Source: JAYODW01 sp038116745
GTDB taxonomy: Bacteria > Pseudomonadota > Gammaproteobacteria > Ga0077536
NCBI GenBank assembly: GCA_038116745.1
Contig: JAYODW010000015.1
Location: 26,329-90,328 of the forward strand
Length of the DNA stretch: 64,000 bases
Reading direction: 5' to 3'
A program made the position numbers and the translations under genes. The notes beneath the pieces were generated by a model that made no database searches, was not told the origin of the DNA, and saw only the letters and a program-made list of their open reading frames with translations. Below are positions 25,927 through 34,957 of this stretch, piece by piece (position 1 is the first letter of the stretch; every line of letters begins with the position of its first letter).

Positions 25927-27246
25927 ATGGAAGCTCTCGGAAACATCCCCACTACCACCAGCCCGCGCGTTTACTCACGTGACGAACACCCGGTGTCACG
26001 AAAGTTCATTTCGCAGGAAGCGCTGAAGGTGCTGTACCGACTCAACGGCGCCGGCTTTCGCGCCTGTCTCGTCGGCGGCGGTGTGCGCGACCTGCTCCTT
26101 GGCAGGCAACCAAAAGATTTCGATATCGCGACCGACGCGCTGCCTGAGCAGGTGCGCGAACTGTTCCGTAACTGCCGCCTGATCGGGCGCCGTTTCCGAC
26201 TCGCCCACGTGCGCTTCGGGCGCGAAATTATCGAAGTCGCAACCTTCCGCGCACCGCTGTCCGAGGAGGACTGCGCAAGTTCACAAACCGAGGACGGCCG
26301 CATCCTGCGTGACAATGCATACGGGACTATCGATGACGATGCCTGGCGGCGGGACTTCTCCGCCAACGCGCTCTACTACGACATTGCCAGTTTTTCCATC
26401 ATTGACTATGTCGGTGGCATGGAAGACATCCGGCGTGGCGTTCTACGTCTGATTGGCGATCCGGAGATACGCTTCCGCGAAGACCCGGTGCGCATGCTGC
26501 GTGCCATTCGATTTGCAGTAAAGCTCGGCTTCAGGCTCGAGCCAGAGACAGAGGCGTTTATTCAAAAATCCTCCGGCCTGCTCGACACCATCGCACCGGC
26601 CCGGCTGTTCGACGAGGTTCTTAAATTGCTTCATGGCGGGGCCGCCCTGGAAACCTTCTCCGCCCTGCGGCATTACGGTCTCCTCACCCATCTCTTTCCT
26701 TTGACAGAGCAGGCTCTCAGCGAAGACGCAGATGGACTTCCAGCGCAGCTGGTCTCAGCTGCGCTGGCGAACACCGATGCGCGCGTTCAGGCCGAAAAAT
26801 CGGTCACCCCCGCTTTTCTTCTCGCCGCCCTGCTCTGGGGACCTGTAGAACAGGAGTGCGCCAGACTGCTTGAAGAGGGTTTGAGCGAACACGAGGCGCG
26901 GGAATCTGCCGCCGACACCATCATTTCTCTACAGGTGACCCGACTCGCAGTTCCGCGCAGACTTTCTCAAATGACCCGGGAAATCTGGGGACTGCAGGGT
27001 CGCCTGCTGCAACTGACACCCAGAAGGGCCCAGAAACTGCTCGAGCATCCCCGTTTCCGAGCCGCCTACGATTTCTTGATGCTACGCGCTGAGGCTGGCG
27101 AGTCAGCCGTCCAGGCTGCGGCCCGCTGGTGGACTGATCTTCAGGCTGCTCATCCCGAAGATCAGTCCCGGCTGATAGCAGCGCGACGCGCGAACGCAGA
27201 GGCCCCCGGTGGCCGGCGGCGGCGGCGCAGAAGGCGGCCATCTTGA
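25927..27246 (+). CDS. pcnB: Poly(A) polymerase I
   Basis: Adds poly(A) tails to RNA 3' ends, marking them for decay; 439 residues. The nucleotidyltransferase domain has LVGGGVRDLL at 48-57 and the catalytic aspartates in DFDIATD (64-70), then RRDFSANALYYD and the RFxEDPVRMLRAIRFA tRNA-nucleotidyltransferase-like block. The long arginine-rich C-terminus (an RRRRRRRR-type tail) is typical of PcnB and separates it from CCA-adding enzymes. The stop overlaps the folK TTG start. Confidence 0.95.
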   Translation: MEALGNIPTTTSPRVYSRDEHPVSRKFISQEALKVLYRLNGAGFRACLVGGGVRDLLLGRQPKDFDIATDALPEQVRELFRNCRLIGRRFRLAHVRFGREIIEVATFRAPLSEEDCASSQTEDGRILRDNAYGTIDDDAWRRDFSANALYYDIASFSIIDYVGGMEDIRRGVLRLIGDPEIRFREDPVRMLRAIRFAVKLGFRLEPETEAFIQKSSGLLDTIAPARLFDEVLKLLHGGAALETFSALRHYGLLTHLFPLTEQALSEDADGLPAQLVSAALANTDARVQAEKSVTPAFLLAALLWGPVEQECARLLEEGLSEHEARESAADTIISLQVTRLAVPRRLSQMTREIWGLQGRLLQLTPRRAQKLLEHPRFRAAYDFLMLRAEAGESAVQAAARWWTDLQAAHPEDQSRLIAARRANAEAPGGRRRRRRRRPS

Positions 27247-27743
27247 GCATCGTGCGCGCGTATATCGGTCTGGGCAGCAACCTTCAGGAACCCGTGAGTC
27301 AGATCCAACGCGCTATCACGCAACTGTCCACCTTGAAAAAGAGCAGGCTTCTCGCGGTCTCTTCTATGTATGGAAATCCGCCGATGGGCCCGCAGGACCA
27401 ACCGGATTTCGTCAACGCTGTTGCGGCGATGGAAACAGAGTTAAGCGCCCGCGCACTCCTGGAAGCGCTCCAGGAAATTGAACGTCAACAGGGTCGCGAC
27501 CGCTCGGGGGAGCGCTGGGGTCCGCGTACGATTGACCTTGACCTCCTTGTCTTCGGCGCAGCAATCGTCAACGAAACAGGTCTAGAGGTGCCTCATCCCG
27601 GCATCGCCAGCCGGGCTTTTGTCCTCATACCTCTGCGAGAGATTGCGCCGGGATTGGTCATCCCCGGTCTGGGTGAAATCGATACTGTCACTGATACGAT
27701 CGACGCGAGCGCCCTTTGTGTCATCGACTCTGCGCAGGACTGA
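27243..27743 (+). CDS. folK: 2-amino-4-hydroxy-6-hydroxymethyldihydropteridine pyrophosphokinase
   Basis: HPPK of folate synthesis, transferring pyrophosphate from ATP to the pterin; 166 residues with a TTG start overlapping the pcnB stop. Signatures are AYIGLGSNL at the N-terminus, the pterin-binding YGNPPMGPQDQPDFVNAV region and the metal-binding GPRTIDLDLLVFG motif with both aspartates. pcnB-folK is the usual order; panB, which often follows, is missing. Confidence 0.94.
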   Translation: MSIVRAYIGLGSNLQEPVSQIQRAITQLSTLKKSRLLAVSSMYGNPPMGPQDQPDFVNAVAAMETELSARALLEALQEIERQQGRDRSGERWGPRTIDLDLLVFGAAIVNETGLEVPHPGIASRAFVLIPLREIAPGLVIPGLGEIDTVTDTIDASALCVIDSAQD

Positions 27744-27870
27744 GATAGGAAACCCGAAGGGAGCCCGTGGAAATTTTGCCTGCCTACAGCAAATACAGCT
27801 CGCGAATCCCGCTGCACGCAGGGGTGGCGGCAAGTGGGACAGGCTTCGCTATTCGACTATAAAGGACGCA

Positions 27871-28725
27871 ATGGAAACTTCTTTCGACTTGCAATCCTTG
27901 CGCGCGCTGGTACGCGATTGGAAAACCCAGGGCCGGAGCATCGCTCTGGTGCCTACGATGGGCAACCTCCACGAAGGACATCTTTCATTGCTGGCTCGCG
28001 CCCGTGAGATGGCAGAGCGGACCATCGTCAGTATTTTTGTAAACCCGATACAGTTCGGTCGTGGCGAAGATTACGAGCGTTATCCCAGTACGCTGGATAG
28101 CGACCGCGCAAAACTCGAGGAAGCAGGCCTCGACCTGCTGTTTGCGCCGAACCTGTCCGAGCTTTATCCAGGAGGAATCACGGAGGATACACGGGTCACC
28201 GTCCCCCAACTGTCCGACATCCTGTGCGGAGAGTTCCGCCCCGGCCATTTTTCCGGGGTTGCCACCGTCGTGAGCAAGCTGCTGATTAACGTGCAACCCG
28301 ATTACGCACTCTTTGGAGAAAAAGACTTCCAGCAGCTGTTAGTCATACGACGACTCGTGCATGACCTGCTGATCCCGGTAGAGATTGTCGGCATGCCGAT
28401 AGTCCGGGAAGCGGATGGACTGGCGATGAGCTCGAGGAATGCGTACCTGACGACGGACGAGCGTTCGCTCGCGACGGCGATTCATCGGAGCCTCGAACAA
28501 GCCGCCGCAGCGGTGCGCGCGCGGGCGGCCGGCTTGGCGGAAATTGAAGCGCAGGGCATCTCCGCGCTGCGCGCCAGCGGTATGCGGCCGGAATACTTCG
28601 CCGTGCGCAGAGCTGTCGATCTGGCGGCGCCAGGGCCCGACGATAAAGATCTCGTGGTCCTTGCCGCCGCGTGGCTTGGCAAAGCTCGTTTGATCGACAA
28701 CGCCCGCATTTCTCTTGACGCTTGA
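27871..28725 (+). CDS. panC: Pantothenate synthetase
   Basis: Joins pantoate and beta-alanine with ATP in vitamin B5 synthesis; 284 residues from the ATG at 27871, with AAAGGA four bases upstream of it. The frame extends further upstream but only into non-coding sequence and folK. The class I synthetase-like motifs are PTMGNLHEGHL (HEGH at 34-37) and the KMSKS-like MSSRNAYL. GEKDFQQL and the conserved Arg/Gln residues of the pantoate site are present. It follows folK by 127 bases, where panB is often found. Confidence 0.94.
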   Translation: METSFDLQSLRALVRDWKTQGRSIALVPTMGNLHEGHLSLLARAREMAERTIVSIFVNPIQFGRGEDYERYPSTLDSDRAKLEEAGLDLLFAPNLSELYPGGITEDTRVTVPQLSDILCGEFRPGHFSGVATVVSKLLINVQPDYALFGEKDFQQLLVIRRLVHDLLIPVEIVGMPIVREADGLAMSSRNAYLTTDERSLATAIHRSLEQAAAAVRARAAGLAEIEAQGISALRASGMRPEYFAVRRAVDLAAPGPDDKDLVVLAAAWLGKARLIDNARISLDA

Positions 28726-28863
28726 CGTGTTGCGGAGTGGGGTTATGTCCCTGCCTGACTCGTGCCAGCGCGAGCACAGCAGCTACATGCCCGTGACTCG
28801 ACGTCATAACCTGGATTCTCTCTAACTGGCTGACACTCACCCGCTGCAGAACTCCGGACAAGC

Positions 28864-30207
28864 ATGAACGACGGTTTGTACATTAAAACTTTTGGCTGCC
28901 AGATGAACGAGTATGACTCGAACAAAATGGCCGCTCTGCTCGCGCATACCCATGGTCTTACGCGCGTGACTGACACCGAGAACGCACGGGTTTTATTGAT
29001 GAATACCTGCTCGGTCAGAGAAAAAGCCCAGGAAAAGCTGTTTTCTGAACTCGGGCGCTGGCGTGCATTGAAGGAAGCCGACCCCGGTCTGATTATCGGC
29101 GTTGGCGGCTGCGTCGCTTCCCAGGAGGGCGAGGACATCTGGGAGCGTGCACCTTTCGTTGATATTGTTTTCGGCCCTCAGACGCTGCATCGACTGCCAG
29201 CGCTGCTCACCGCGGTGCGCAATGGCACCGGGCCCGTAATCGACGTCAGCTTTCCCGAGATCGAGAAATTCGACAATCTTCCCGCCGCTCAGGCCGAGGG
29301 CCCGAGTGTTTTCGTCTCCATCATGGAAGGGTGCAGCAAATATTGCAGCTTCTGCGTCGTGCCCTACACCCGTGGCACCGAATTCAGCAGGCCTTTCGAC
29401 GACGTCATCACGGAAATCTACGATCTCGCGCAGGACGGCGCCCGGGAAGTCGTGCTTCTGGGTCAGAACGTGAACGCGTACCGCGGCCTGACTCACGACC
29501 GCAGAATTGTCGATCTGGCGGCCCTGATCCGCTACGTGGCAGCAATCGATGAGGTGGAGCGGATTCGCTTTACGACATCCCATCCAATCGAGTTCAGCGA
29601 CCGGCTTATCTCGACTTTCGCCGAAGAGCCCAAACTCGTGAATCATGTGCACCTGCCGGTGCAGAGCGGCTCGGATCGCATCCTGCAACTTATGAAGCGC
29701 GGCTACAGCTCTGGGGAATACCGGGCAATCATTGAGAAACTTCGACAGCTGCGCCCTGAAATAGCCATATCCTCTGACTTCATTGTTGGTTTTCCCGGCG
29801 AGACCAACGAAGACTTCATGGACACAATGGCGCTGATTGATGACATCGCGTTCGATACTTCGTTCAGTTTCATTTACAGCCCACGGCCGGGGACTCCGGC
29901 GGCGGATCTTCCTGACGATGTCTCGCTGCATGAAAAGAAACACCGGCTGGCGATCCTGCAGCGGCGCATCATTGAACTGGCAGAGCGCAGGAGTCAGTCC
30001 ATGGTCGGCACACAGCAGCTCATCCTTATCACCGGAAATGCCAGAAAGGATCCGGGAGAGCTTTCCGGACGAACGGAAAACAATCGCACCGTCAATTTCG
30101 CCGGAGCCCCTGAGCTCATCGGGCAGCTGGCCGAAGTCCGGATTACTGCTGCCCTTCCGAATTCACTGCGCGGAGAGCTGATCGGGCCCATCCCGGCGAC
30201 CGCATGA
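28864..30207 (+). CDS. miaB: tRNA-2-methylthio-N6-dimethylallyladenosine synthase MiaB
   Basis: Radical SAM methylthiotransferase acting on position 37 of tRNA; 447 residues. The N-terminal UPF0004 domain ligands are C12, C49 and C83; the radical SAM cluster is C157-x3-C161-x2-C164. A TRAM domain closes the C-terminus (from about 378). It depends on iron-sulfur supply, such as that from the suf operon in this window. It starts the miaB-phoH-ybeY-corC-lnt series, and its stop overlaps the phoH start by four bases. Confidence 0.97.
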   Translation: MNDGLYIKTFGCQMNEYDSNKMAALLAHTHGLTRVTDTENARVLLMNTCSVREKAQEKLFSELGRWRALKEADPGLIIGVGGCVASQEGEDIWERAPFVDIVFGPQTLHRLPALLTAVRNGTGPVIDVSFPEIEKFDNLPAAQAEGPSVFVSIMEGCSKYCSFCVVPYTRGTEFSRPFDDVITEIYDLAQDGAREVVLLGQNVNAYRGLTHDRRIVDLAALIRYVAAIDEVERIRFTTSHPIEFSDRLISTFAEEPKLVNHVHLPVQSGSDRILQLMKRGYSSGEYRAIIEKLRQLRPEIAISSDFIVGFPGETNEDFMDTMALIDDIAFDTSFSFIYSPRPGTPAADLPDDVSLHEKKHRLAILQRRIIELAERRSQSMVGTQQLILITGNARKDPGELSGRTENNRTVNFAGAPELIGQLAEVRITAALPNSLRGELIGPIPATA

Positions 30208-31178
30208 GAACCGATCGTTTAATCGTTCTGGAACCAGCGGACAACGAACGTCTTGCCAACCTCTGCGGTCAGTTCGACGAGCACCTGCGCATGCTCGAAC
30301 GCAGGACCGGCGTCGACATTGGCAATCGCGGCAATACGTTCAACCTCAGCGGCTCTGACCACGCAGTACGCGCCGCCGAGAGCGCCATCAGGCAGCTTTA
30401 TGAAATGACGGCGTCCAAAATACTGTGTGCTAACGATGTTCATCTGGAGCTCGCGAACGATACTTCGAGTGAGACGCATGAGGGACCTGAGGACGACAGT
30501 ATCCGCACGCGCCGCGGGCTGGTCCGGGCCAGGGGCGTGAACCAGAAGCGCTATCTCGCCGCCATCCGTACCAATGACATCAGTTTCGGGATCGGACCCG
30601 CGGGAACCGGCAAGACCTACCTGGCTGTGGCGAGCGCCGTTGCGGCCCTCGAGTCCGACAGCGTGAGGCGCGTCTGTTTGGTGCGACCCGCTGTAGAGGC
30701 CGGAGAGCGTCTTGGGTTCCTACCCGGCGATATGGCGCAGAAGATTGATCCCTACCTGCGCCCGTTGTACGACGCGCTCTACGAAATGCTCGGATTCGAA
30801 CGCGTCGCTAAACTCATTGAACGCAGCGTGATCGAGGTGGCGCCACTTGCTTTCATGCGCGGACGCACACTGAACGAATCGTTCATCATCCTGGATGAAG
30901 CGCAAAACACCACTATCGAACAAATGAAAATGTTCCTCACCCGGATTGGCTTCGGTTCGCGCGCCGTAGTGACCGGAGACGTTACGCAGATTGATCTCCC
31001 GCGCGGCAAAACGTCCGGGCTCAAGCATGTCAGCGAAGTTCTGAGCGGCGTGGCAGGCATCAGCTTTACGCACTTCCAGTCCCGTGACGTCGTCCGACAC
31101 AAGCTGGTCGCAGCAATCCTGGACGCGTACGCTGAACACGAGATCACGTCGACGGACAGAGATGTCGACGCAAACTGA
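30204..31178 (+). CDS. ybeZ: PhoH-like ATPase (YbeZ)
   Basis: 324-residue PhoH-family P-loop protein, a putative RNA-related ATPase linked to YbeY in ribosome quality control. Walker A is GPAGTGKT at 131-138 and Walker B is FIILDEAQN at 227-235. The N-terminal part before residue 100 resembles a KH-like domain with nucleic-acid binding potential. It overlaps miaB upstream and ybeY downstream by 17 bases, as in the conserved cluster. Confidence 0.94.
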   Translation: MRTDRLIVLEPADNERLANLCGQFDEHLRMLERRTGVDIGNRGNTFNLSGSDHAVRAAESAIRQLYEMTASKILCANDVHLELANDTSSETHEGPEDDSIRTRRGLVRARGVNQKRYLAAIRTNDISFGIGPAGTGKTYLAVASAVAALESDSVRRVCLVRPAVEAGERLGFLPGDMAQKIDPYLRPLYDALYEMLGFERVAKLIERSVIEVAPLAFMRGRTLNESFIILDEAQNTTIEQMKMFLTRIGFGSRAVVTGDVTQIDLPRGKTSGLKHVSEVLSGVAGISFTHFQSRDVVRHKLVAAILDAYAEHEITSTDRDVDAN

Positions 31179-31647
31179 ACCGCCCCCTGCCGAGGCGCGG
31201 CTGCAGCTGGACCTGCAGATTGCGGACGGCAGCGCGCAGATACCGGACCGCCTAACGCTTGAGCGCTACCTTCAGGCAGCACTGGACGAGCGCCTTTTGC
31301 CCAGCAGCCTGACGCTGCGGGTCGTTGGGAGCGACGAATCGTGCGCGCTCAACCATGAATTCCGCAACATTGCCAGACCAACCAACGTTCTCGCGTTTCC
31401 TTCTACAGGGCTGGAAGAAATTTTCCCGGAGTTTCTCGGCGATATCGTCGTGTGCGGCCCTCGGGTCACCGAGGAAGCTGCTGAGCAGGGGAAATCCGTT
31501 GAGGCGCACTGGGCACACCTCATCATTCATGGCGCTCTGCATCTGCTGGGGTATGACCACATAAAAACGGACGATGCCGCTCGCATGGAAGCGCGCGAAC
31601 GCAGGCTGCTTGCCGGCCTCGGTTTTCCGGATCCTTACGCCCGATGA
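31162..31647 (+). CDS. ybeY: Endoribonuclease YbeY
   Basis: Zinc-dependent RNase for 16S rRNA 3' end maturation and ribosome quality control; 161 residues from the ATG at 31162, which gives the standard N-terminal length. The metal ligands are H123, H127 and H133 in HGALHLLGYDH; R68 in NHEFRN and the TNVLAFP strand are also conserved. The start lies inside the end of ybeZ, so translation is likely coupled. Confidence 0.95.
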   Translation: MSTQTEPPPAEARLQLDLQIADGSAQIPDRLTLERYLQAALDERLLPSSLTLRVVGSDESCALNHEFRNIARPTNVLAFPSTGLEEIFPEFLGDIVVCGPRVTEEAAEQGKSVEAHWAHLIIHGALHLLGYDHIKTDDAARMEARERRLLAGLGFPDPYAR

Positions 31648-31687
31648 ACGCGATCAAGCCCCGGACGTCATCAGGAAAATTCTTCAC

Positions 31688-32515
31688 ATGAGAGCATGGC
31701 TGGGGCGCCTTCTGTTCAGACTGCGGTACCGGCCGGATGGGCGCGAGCAGCTGGTTGAACGACTGCACGATGCAGAAGCGCAGCACGTCATCGATCCGGA
31801 CACCGTCGCGATGATGGAAGGCGCTCTGCTGGTGTCGGAAATGAAGGTGCGGGACATCATGGTGCCGCGCTCCGAGATCGTTTTTATCGACGAAGACAGT
31901 TTGCCCAAGGATTTCCTCGCCGACGTCATTGAGTCCGGGCATTCCCGGTTTCCAGTATTCGATGAAGAAAGAGAACACGCGCTGGGGATTCTGCTCGCTA
32001 AAGATCTGCTGCCTCTCGCTCTAGATGCGGAGACACCATTTGATATCCAGGACTCCATCAGACCGGTAGTTTTTGTTCCCGAAAGCAAACGCCTCAACAT
32101 CCTGCTGCGCGAATTCCGCGAGCGACGCAATCACCTGGCCCTGGTCGTCGACGAATACGGCGGAATTTCCGGTCTGGTAACCATAGAGGACGTCATCGAG
32201 CAGATCGTCGGCAACATCGATGACGAGCACGACTTCGCCGAAGAAGACAACATCAAGCGCCACAGGGACGAGCGCTACACGGTCAAAGCGCGAGCTACTC
32301 TTGACGAATTCAATGAATTTTTCGGCGTCGACCTGAGTTCAGACAGTTACGAAACCGTGGGCGGTTTTGTCATACACGCCCTCGGACACCTGCCCAGGCG
32401 CGGGGAAGAACTTGAATTCCAGGGATTCAACTTCAAAGTTCTGCGGGCAGACCGCCGGCGGATCAGATTGCTGCGGGTTATTCGCAGAACCGTTCACCCC
32501 GATCCGGCACCATGA
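31688..32515 (+). CDS. corC: CorC/HlyC-family CBS-domain protein (YbeX)
   Basis: 275 residues from the ATG at 31688, 40 bases after ybeY; the longer upstream frame overlaps ybeY and is not family-like. It has two CBS domains (about 55-180, with DIMVPRSEIVFID and the VDEYGGISGLVTIEDVIEQIVG signature) and a C-terminal CorC_HlyC FAD-like domain from about 200. There is no transmembrane region, as in E. coli YbeX. It is linked to magnesium and cobalt resistance and to ribosome metabolism in E. coli. The stop overlaps lnt as ATGA. Confidence 0.93.
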   Translation: MRAWLGRLLFRLRYRPDGREQLVERLHDAEAQHVIDPDTVAMMEGALLVSEMKVRDIMVPRSEIVFIDEDSLPKDFLADVIESGHSRFPVFDEEREHALGILLAKDLLPLALDAETPFDIQDSIRPVVFVPESKRLNILLREFRERRNHLALVVDEYGGISGLVTIEDVIEQIVGNIDDEHDFAEEDNIKRHRDERYTVKARATLDEFNEFFGVDLSSDSYETVGGFVIHALGHLPRRGEELEFQGFNFKVLRADRRRIRLLRVIRRTVHPDPAP

Positions 32516-34056
32516 GCCAGCCTTGCGCGGTAGCCTCCGACGAGGTCGGGCCCCGTCGGCGTGGCTCCCGAGGACGCACCCTGATCGCTCTTTTAAGCGG
32601 TGTTGTGCTGCCTTTGGCATTCGCGCCGCTGTCGTTCTGGCCGCTGTCCATCCTGGCGCCTGCAGCGCTGTTGCTCTGCCTGCGACATTCCTCTGCCAAA
32701 CAGGCAGCCATCACGGGCTGGTTTTTCGGGCTCGGAATGTTCGGACACGGCGTCTGGTGGATCCAGGTCAGCGTGCACCAGTTCGGCGTGCCGCACCATG
32801 CTTTTTCGATAGGCGTCACCGCCCTGTTCGTCGCCGCAATGGCGCTATACCTCTGCGTGTTTGCACTGCTGCACCACAAGGTCGCTAAACGGATCGGCTT
32901 TGGCGCTGCCCTCGCCCTCGCCCCCGCTCTGTGGGTCGGGCTGGAGATGCTGCGCGGCTGGTTGTTCACCGGTTTCCCCTGGCTCCTTCTGGGATACAGC
33001 CAGCTTGATACGGCCTTTGCCGGATATATCCCTGTGATAGGAATACATGGCGTCTCCTTCATCCTCATGACACTGTCTGCAACGCTTGCCTGGAGCGCCA
33101 TTCAGCAGGGAGTGCTCTCAGTCTGCAGCAGCCTGATGCTCATGTTAGGGCTTTGGATGGGCGGGCACGCGCTCAGCGCAGTCGAATTCTCTCAGCCTCT
33201 GGGGCCGAGGCTGCAGGTCGCTCTGATTCAGGGCGCTGTTCCGCAGGCTTTGAAATGGCGTCCGGAAGAAAAAGTGGCGTCGATCGCGCTCTACCGCGAT
33301 CTCAGCCTGCCCTATCGGAATTCCGATCTACTTATCTGGCCGGAAACCGCTATTCCTGCGTTTCCGCAGGAGATTCCGCAAGTCATGAACCAGCTGCTTG
33401 CAACGTTCGACGATGTGGATGTGCTGTCCGGGATTCCTACGGGAGACCCGTATTCCGGCGCCTATTACAACAGCGTGATCGCGCTGAATGCTCAAGCCGA
33501 GCAATATCACAAGCATCATCTCGTGCCCTTTGGCGAGTACTTTCCCCTTAAGAGCTGGTGGCAAGGTCTTGCGCGCTTGCTGTCGATTCCCATGTCGGAC
33601 TTCAGCGCCGGGCCCGCTTTTCAAGCACCTCTCACAGCTGCCGGTTACAAGGTTGGGATATCTATCTGCTATGAAGCTGCTTTCGCCAGAGAAATTGCAC
33701 GTGCGCTACCGGACGCGGCTTTTCTGGTTAACGTCAGCAATGACGCATGGTTTGGAGACACCATTGCGCCGCACCAACACCTGCAGATAGCGCGTGCGCG
33801 CGCGTTGGAAACCGGGCGTTACCTGCTGCGCGGCACCAACTCCGGGATTTCTGCCGTCATAGATGAGCGTGGCCAGATTCAGGCCCAGGCCCCCCAGTTC
33901 GCCCGTACAGTGCTCATTGGAGAATTCGGGCCAAGGCAGGGCGCCACCCCATTCGTACGTTTCGGCGACGGGCCGATTCTGATTCTGGGCCTGTTCAGCG
34001 TTTTGGCTGTGTCCCTCGCGCACTGGAGACGCGCCGGGCGGCATGGTGGAGCGTAA
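32512..34056 (+). CDS. lnt: Apolipoprotein N-acyltransferase
   Basis: Integral inner-membrane enzyme adding the third acyl chain to lipoproteins; 514 residues. Six or so transmembrane helices occupy residues 24-225, followed by a periplasmic nitrilase domain. The catalytic triad is complete: E278 (WPETAIP), K334 (QYHKHHLVPFGEY) and C386 (SICYEAA), against E267, K335 and C387 in E. coli. It overlaps corC by four bases and the convergent DUF368 gene by 62. Its clients in this window include BamB, BamC, PilF and PilP. Confidence 0.96.
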   Translation: MSQPCAVASDEVGPRRRGSRGRTLIALLSGVVLPLAFAPLSFWPLSILAPAALLLCLRHSSAKQAAITGWFFGLGMFGHGVWWIQVSVHQFGVPHHAFSIGVTALFVAAMALYLCVFALLHHKVAKRIGFGAALALAPALWVGLEMLRGWLFTGFPWLLLGYSQLDTAFAGYIPVIGIHGVSFILMTLSATLAWSAIQQGVLSVCSSLMLMLGLWMGGHALSAVEFSQPLGPRLQVALIQGAVPQALKWRPEEKVASIALYRDLSLPYRNSDLLIWPETAIPAFPQEIPQVMNQLLATFDDVDVLSGIPTGDPYSGAYYNSVIALNAQAEQYHKHHLVPFGEYFPLKSWWQGLARLLSIPMSDFSAGPAFQAPLTAAGYKVGISICYEAAFAREIARALPDAAFLVNVSNDAWFGDTIAPHQHLQIARARALETGRYLLRGTNSGISAVIDERGQIQAQAPQFARTVLIGEFGPRQGATPFVRFGDGPILILGLFSVLAVSLAHWRRAGRHGGA

Positions 34057-34924
34057 CAACGACCACAGCGCCGAGGACCGCCAGCGCTATCGAATGCCCG
34101 GTGGCGGTATTCCAGTCGGGCAGCACGGGCTGTGAGCTGACCAGCCGGGACTTGCCCCGTACCAGCTCGTAGCCGCGATTCTGAAAAGGCCACACAACCC
34201 ACAACGAGGCGGCCAGAATACCGGTCATCGCCACCATGGTGCCGCGCTCGTAGCGGTGCAGCACCCAGGCGAGCGCTCTGCTGAACAATACCAATCCGCT
34301 GAGCAGGCCAAGGATAAAAGGCAGCAGAACATGAAAGCGGAAGTGACCCACGGCGTCGAGGACATACGCGTATTTACCCAGAATGAGCAGGACAAAAGAG
34401 CCGGAGATCCCTGGCAACATCATGGCGCTGACCGCGAGACTTCCAGCGAGGACGATGAACCACCAGGCTTCGGGGGTCTGGGTCGGCACCGCGGTTACCA
34501 CGAGCAACCCCAGGAAGATGCCTGCAAACAGCGCGGGAATATCTCGGGCGCCGACGCCACCGAGATCGGTCGTCAGAGTAAATAAAGAGCCGCAGATGAG
34601 ACCGAAAAAGAGTCCGTAAACCAGCGCAGGATGCAGAGTCAGCAACTCCGGGATCGGAACTACGCGGGTGAAAAACAGCACCGCAGAGACAATCCCGGCC
34701 AGCACAGGCAGGACGAACTCAAAATGCGGGCGGCGCACCGCGGTGCTGACATCCAGCGCCAGAACCGCCCGCAGCCAGATCAGGTCAAACGATTTGATGG
34801 CGTCGATAAAGCGGCCATAGATCCCGAGGATCAGCGCCATCGTGCCACCGGAGACTCCGGGGACCACATCGGCAGCGCCCATGCACAGCCCTTTGGCAAA
34901 CAGCGCGAGGAAAGTGCTACGCAT
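33995..34924 (-). CDS. DUF368 polytopic membrane protein (undecaprenyl phosphate translocase family)
   Basis: 309 residues, almost all hydrophobic, with about eight to ten transmembrane helices. The N-terminus KGLCMGAADVVPGVSGGTMALILGIY and the internal repeat MMLPGISGSFVLLILGKY are the duplicated DUF368 signature. Members such as PopT recycle the lipid carrier undecaprenyl phosphate across the inner membrane for peptidoglycan and O-antigen synthesis; applying that function here is by family only. It is convergent with lnt (62-base overlap) and lies downstream of hemE by 33 bases. Confidence 0.88.
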   Translation of the reverse strand: MRSTFLALFAKGLCMGAADVVPGVSGGTMALILGIYGRFIDAIKSFDLIWLRAVLALDVSTAVRRPHFEFVLPVLAGIVSAVLFFTRVVPIPELLTLHPALVYGLFFGLICGSLFTLTTDLGGVGARDIPALFAGIFLGLLVVTAVPTQTPEAWWFIVLAGSLAVSAMMLPGISGSFVLLILGKYAYVLDAVGHFRFHVLLPFILGLLSGLVLFSRALAWVLHRYERGTMVAMTGILAASLWVVWPFQNRGYELVRGKSRLVSSQPVLPDWNTATGHSIALAVLGAVVVVTLHHAARRVSSARGTQPKR

Positions 34925-34957
34925 GGCACCTTCCGCAGGGTGTGGGGACCAGCCTGC

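Noticed and set aside
28993..29943. Minus-strand open frame of 316 codons opposite miaB
   Set aside because: Fully antisense to miaB, whose cysteine ligands are all intact; no domain pattern.
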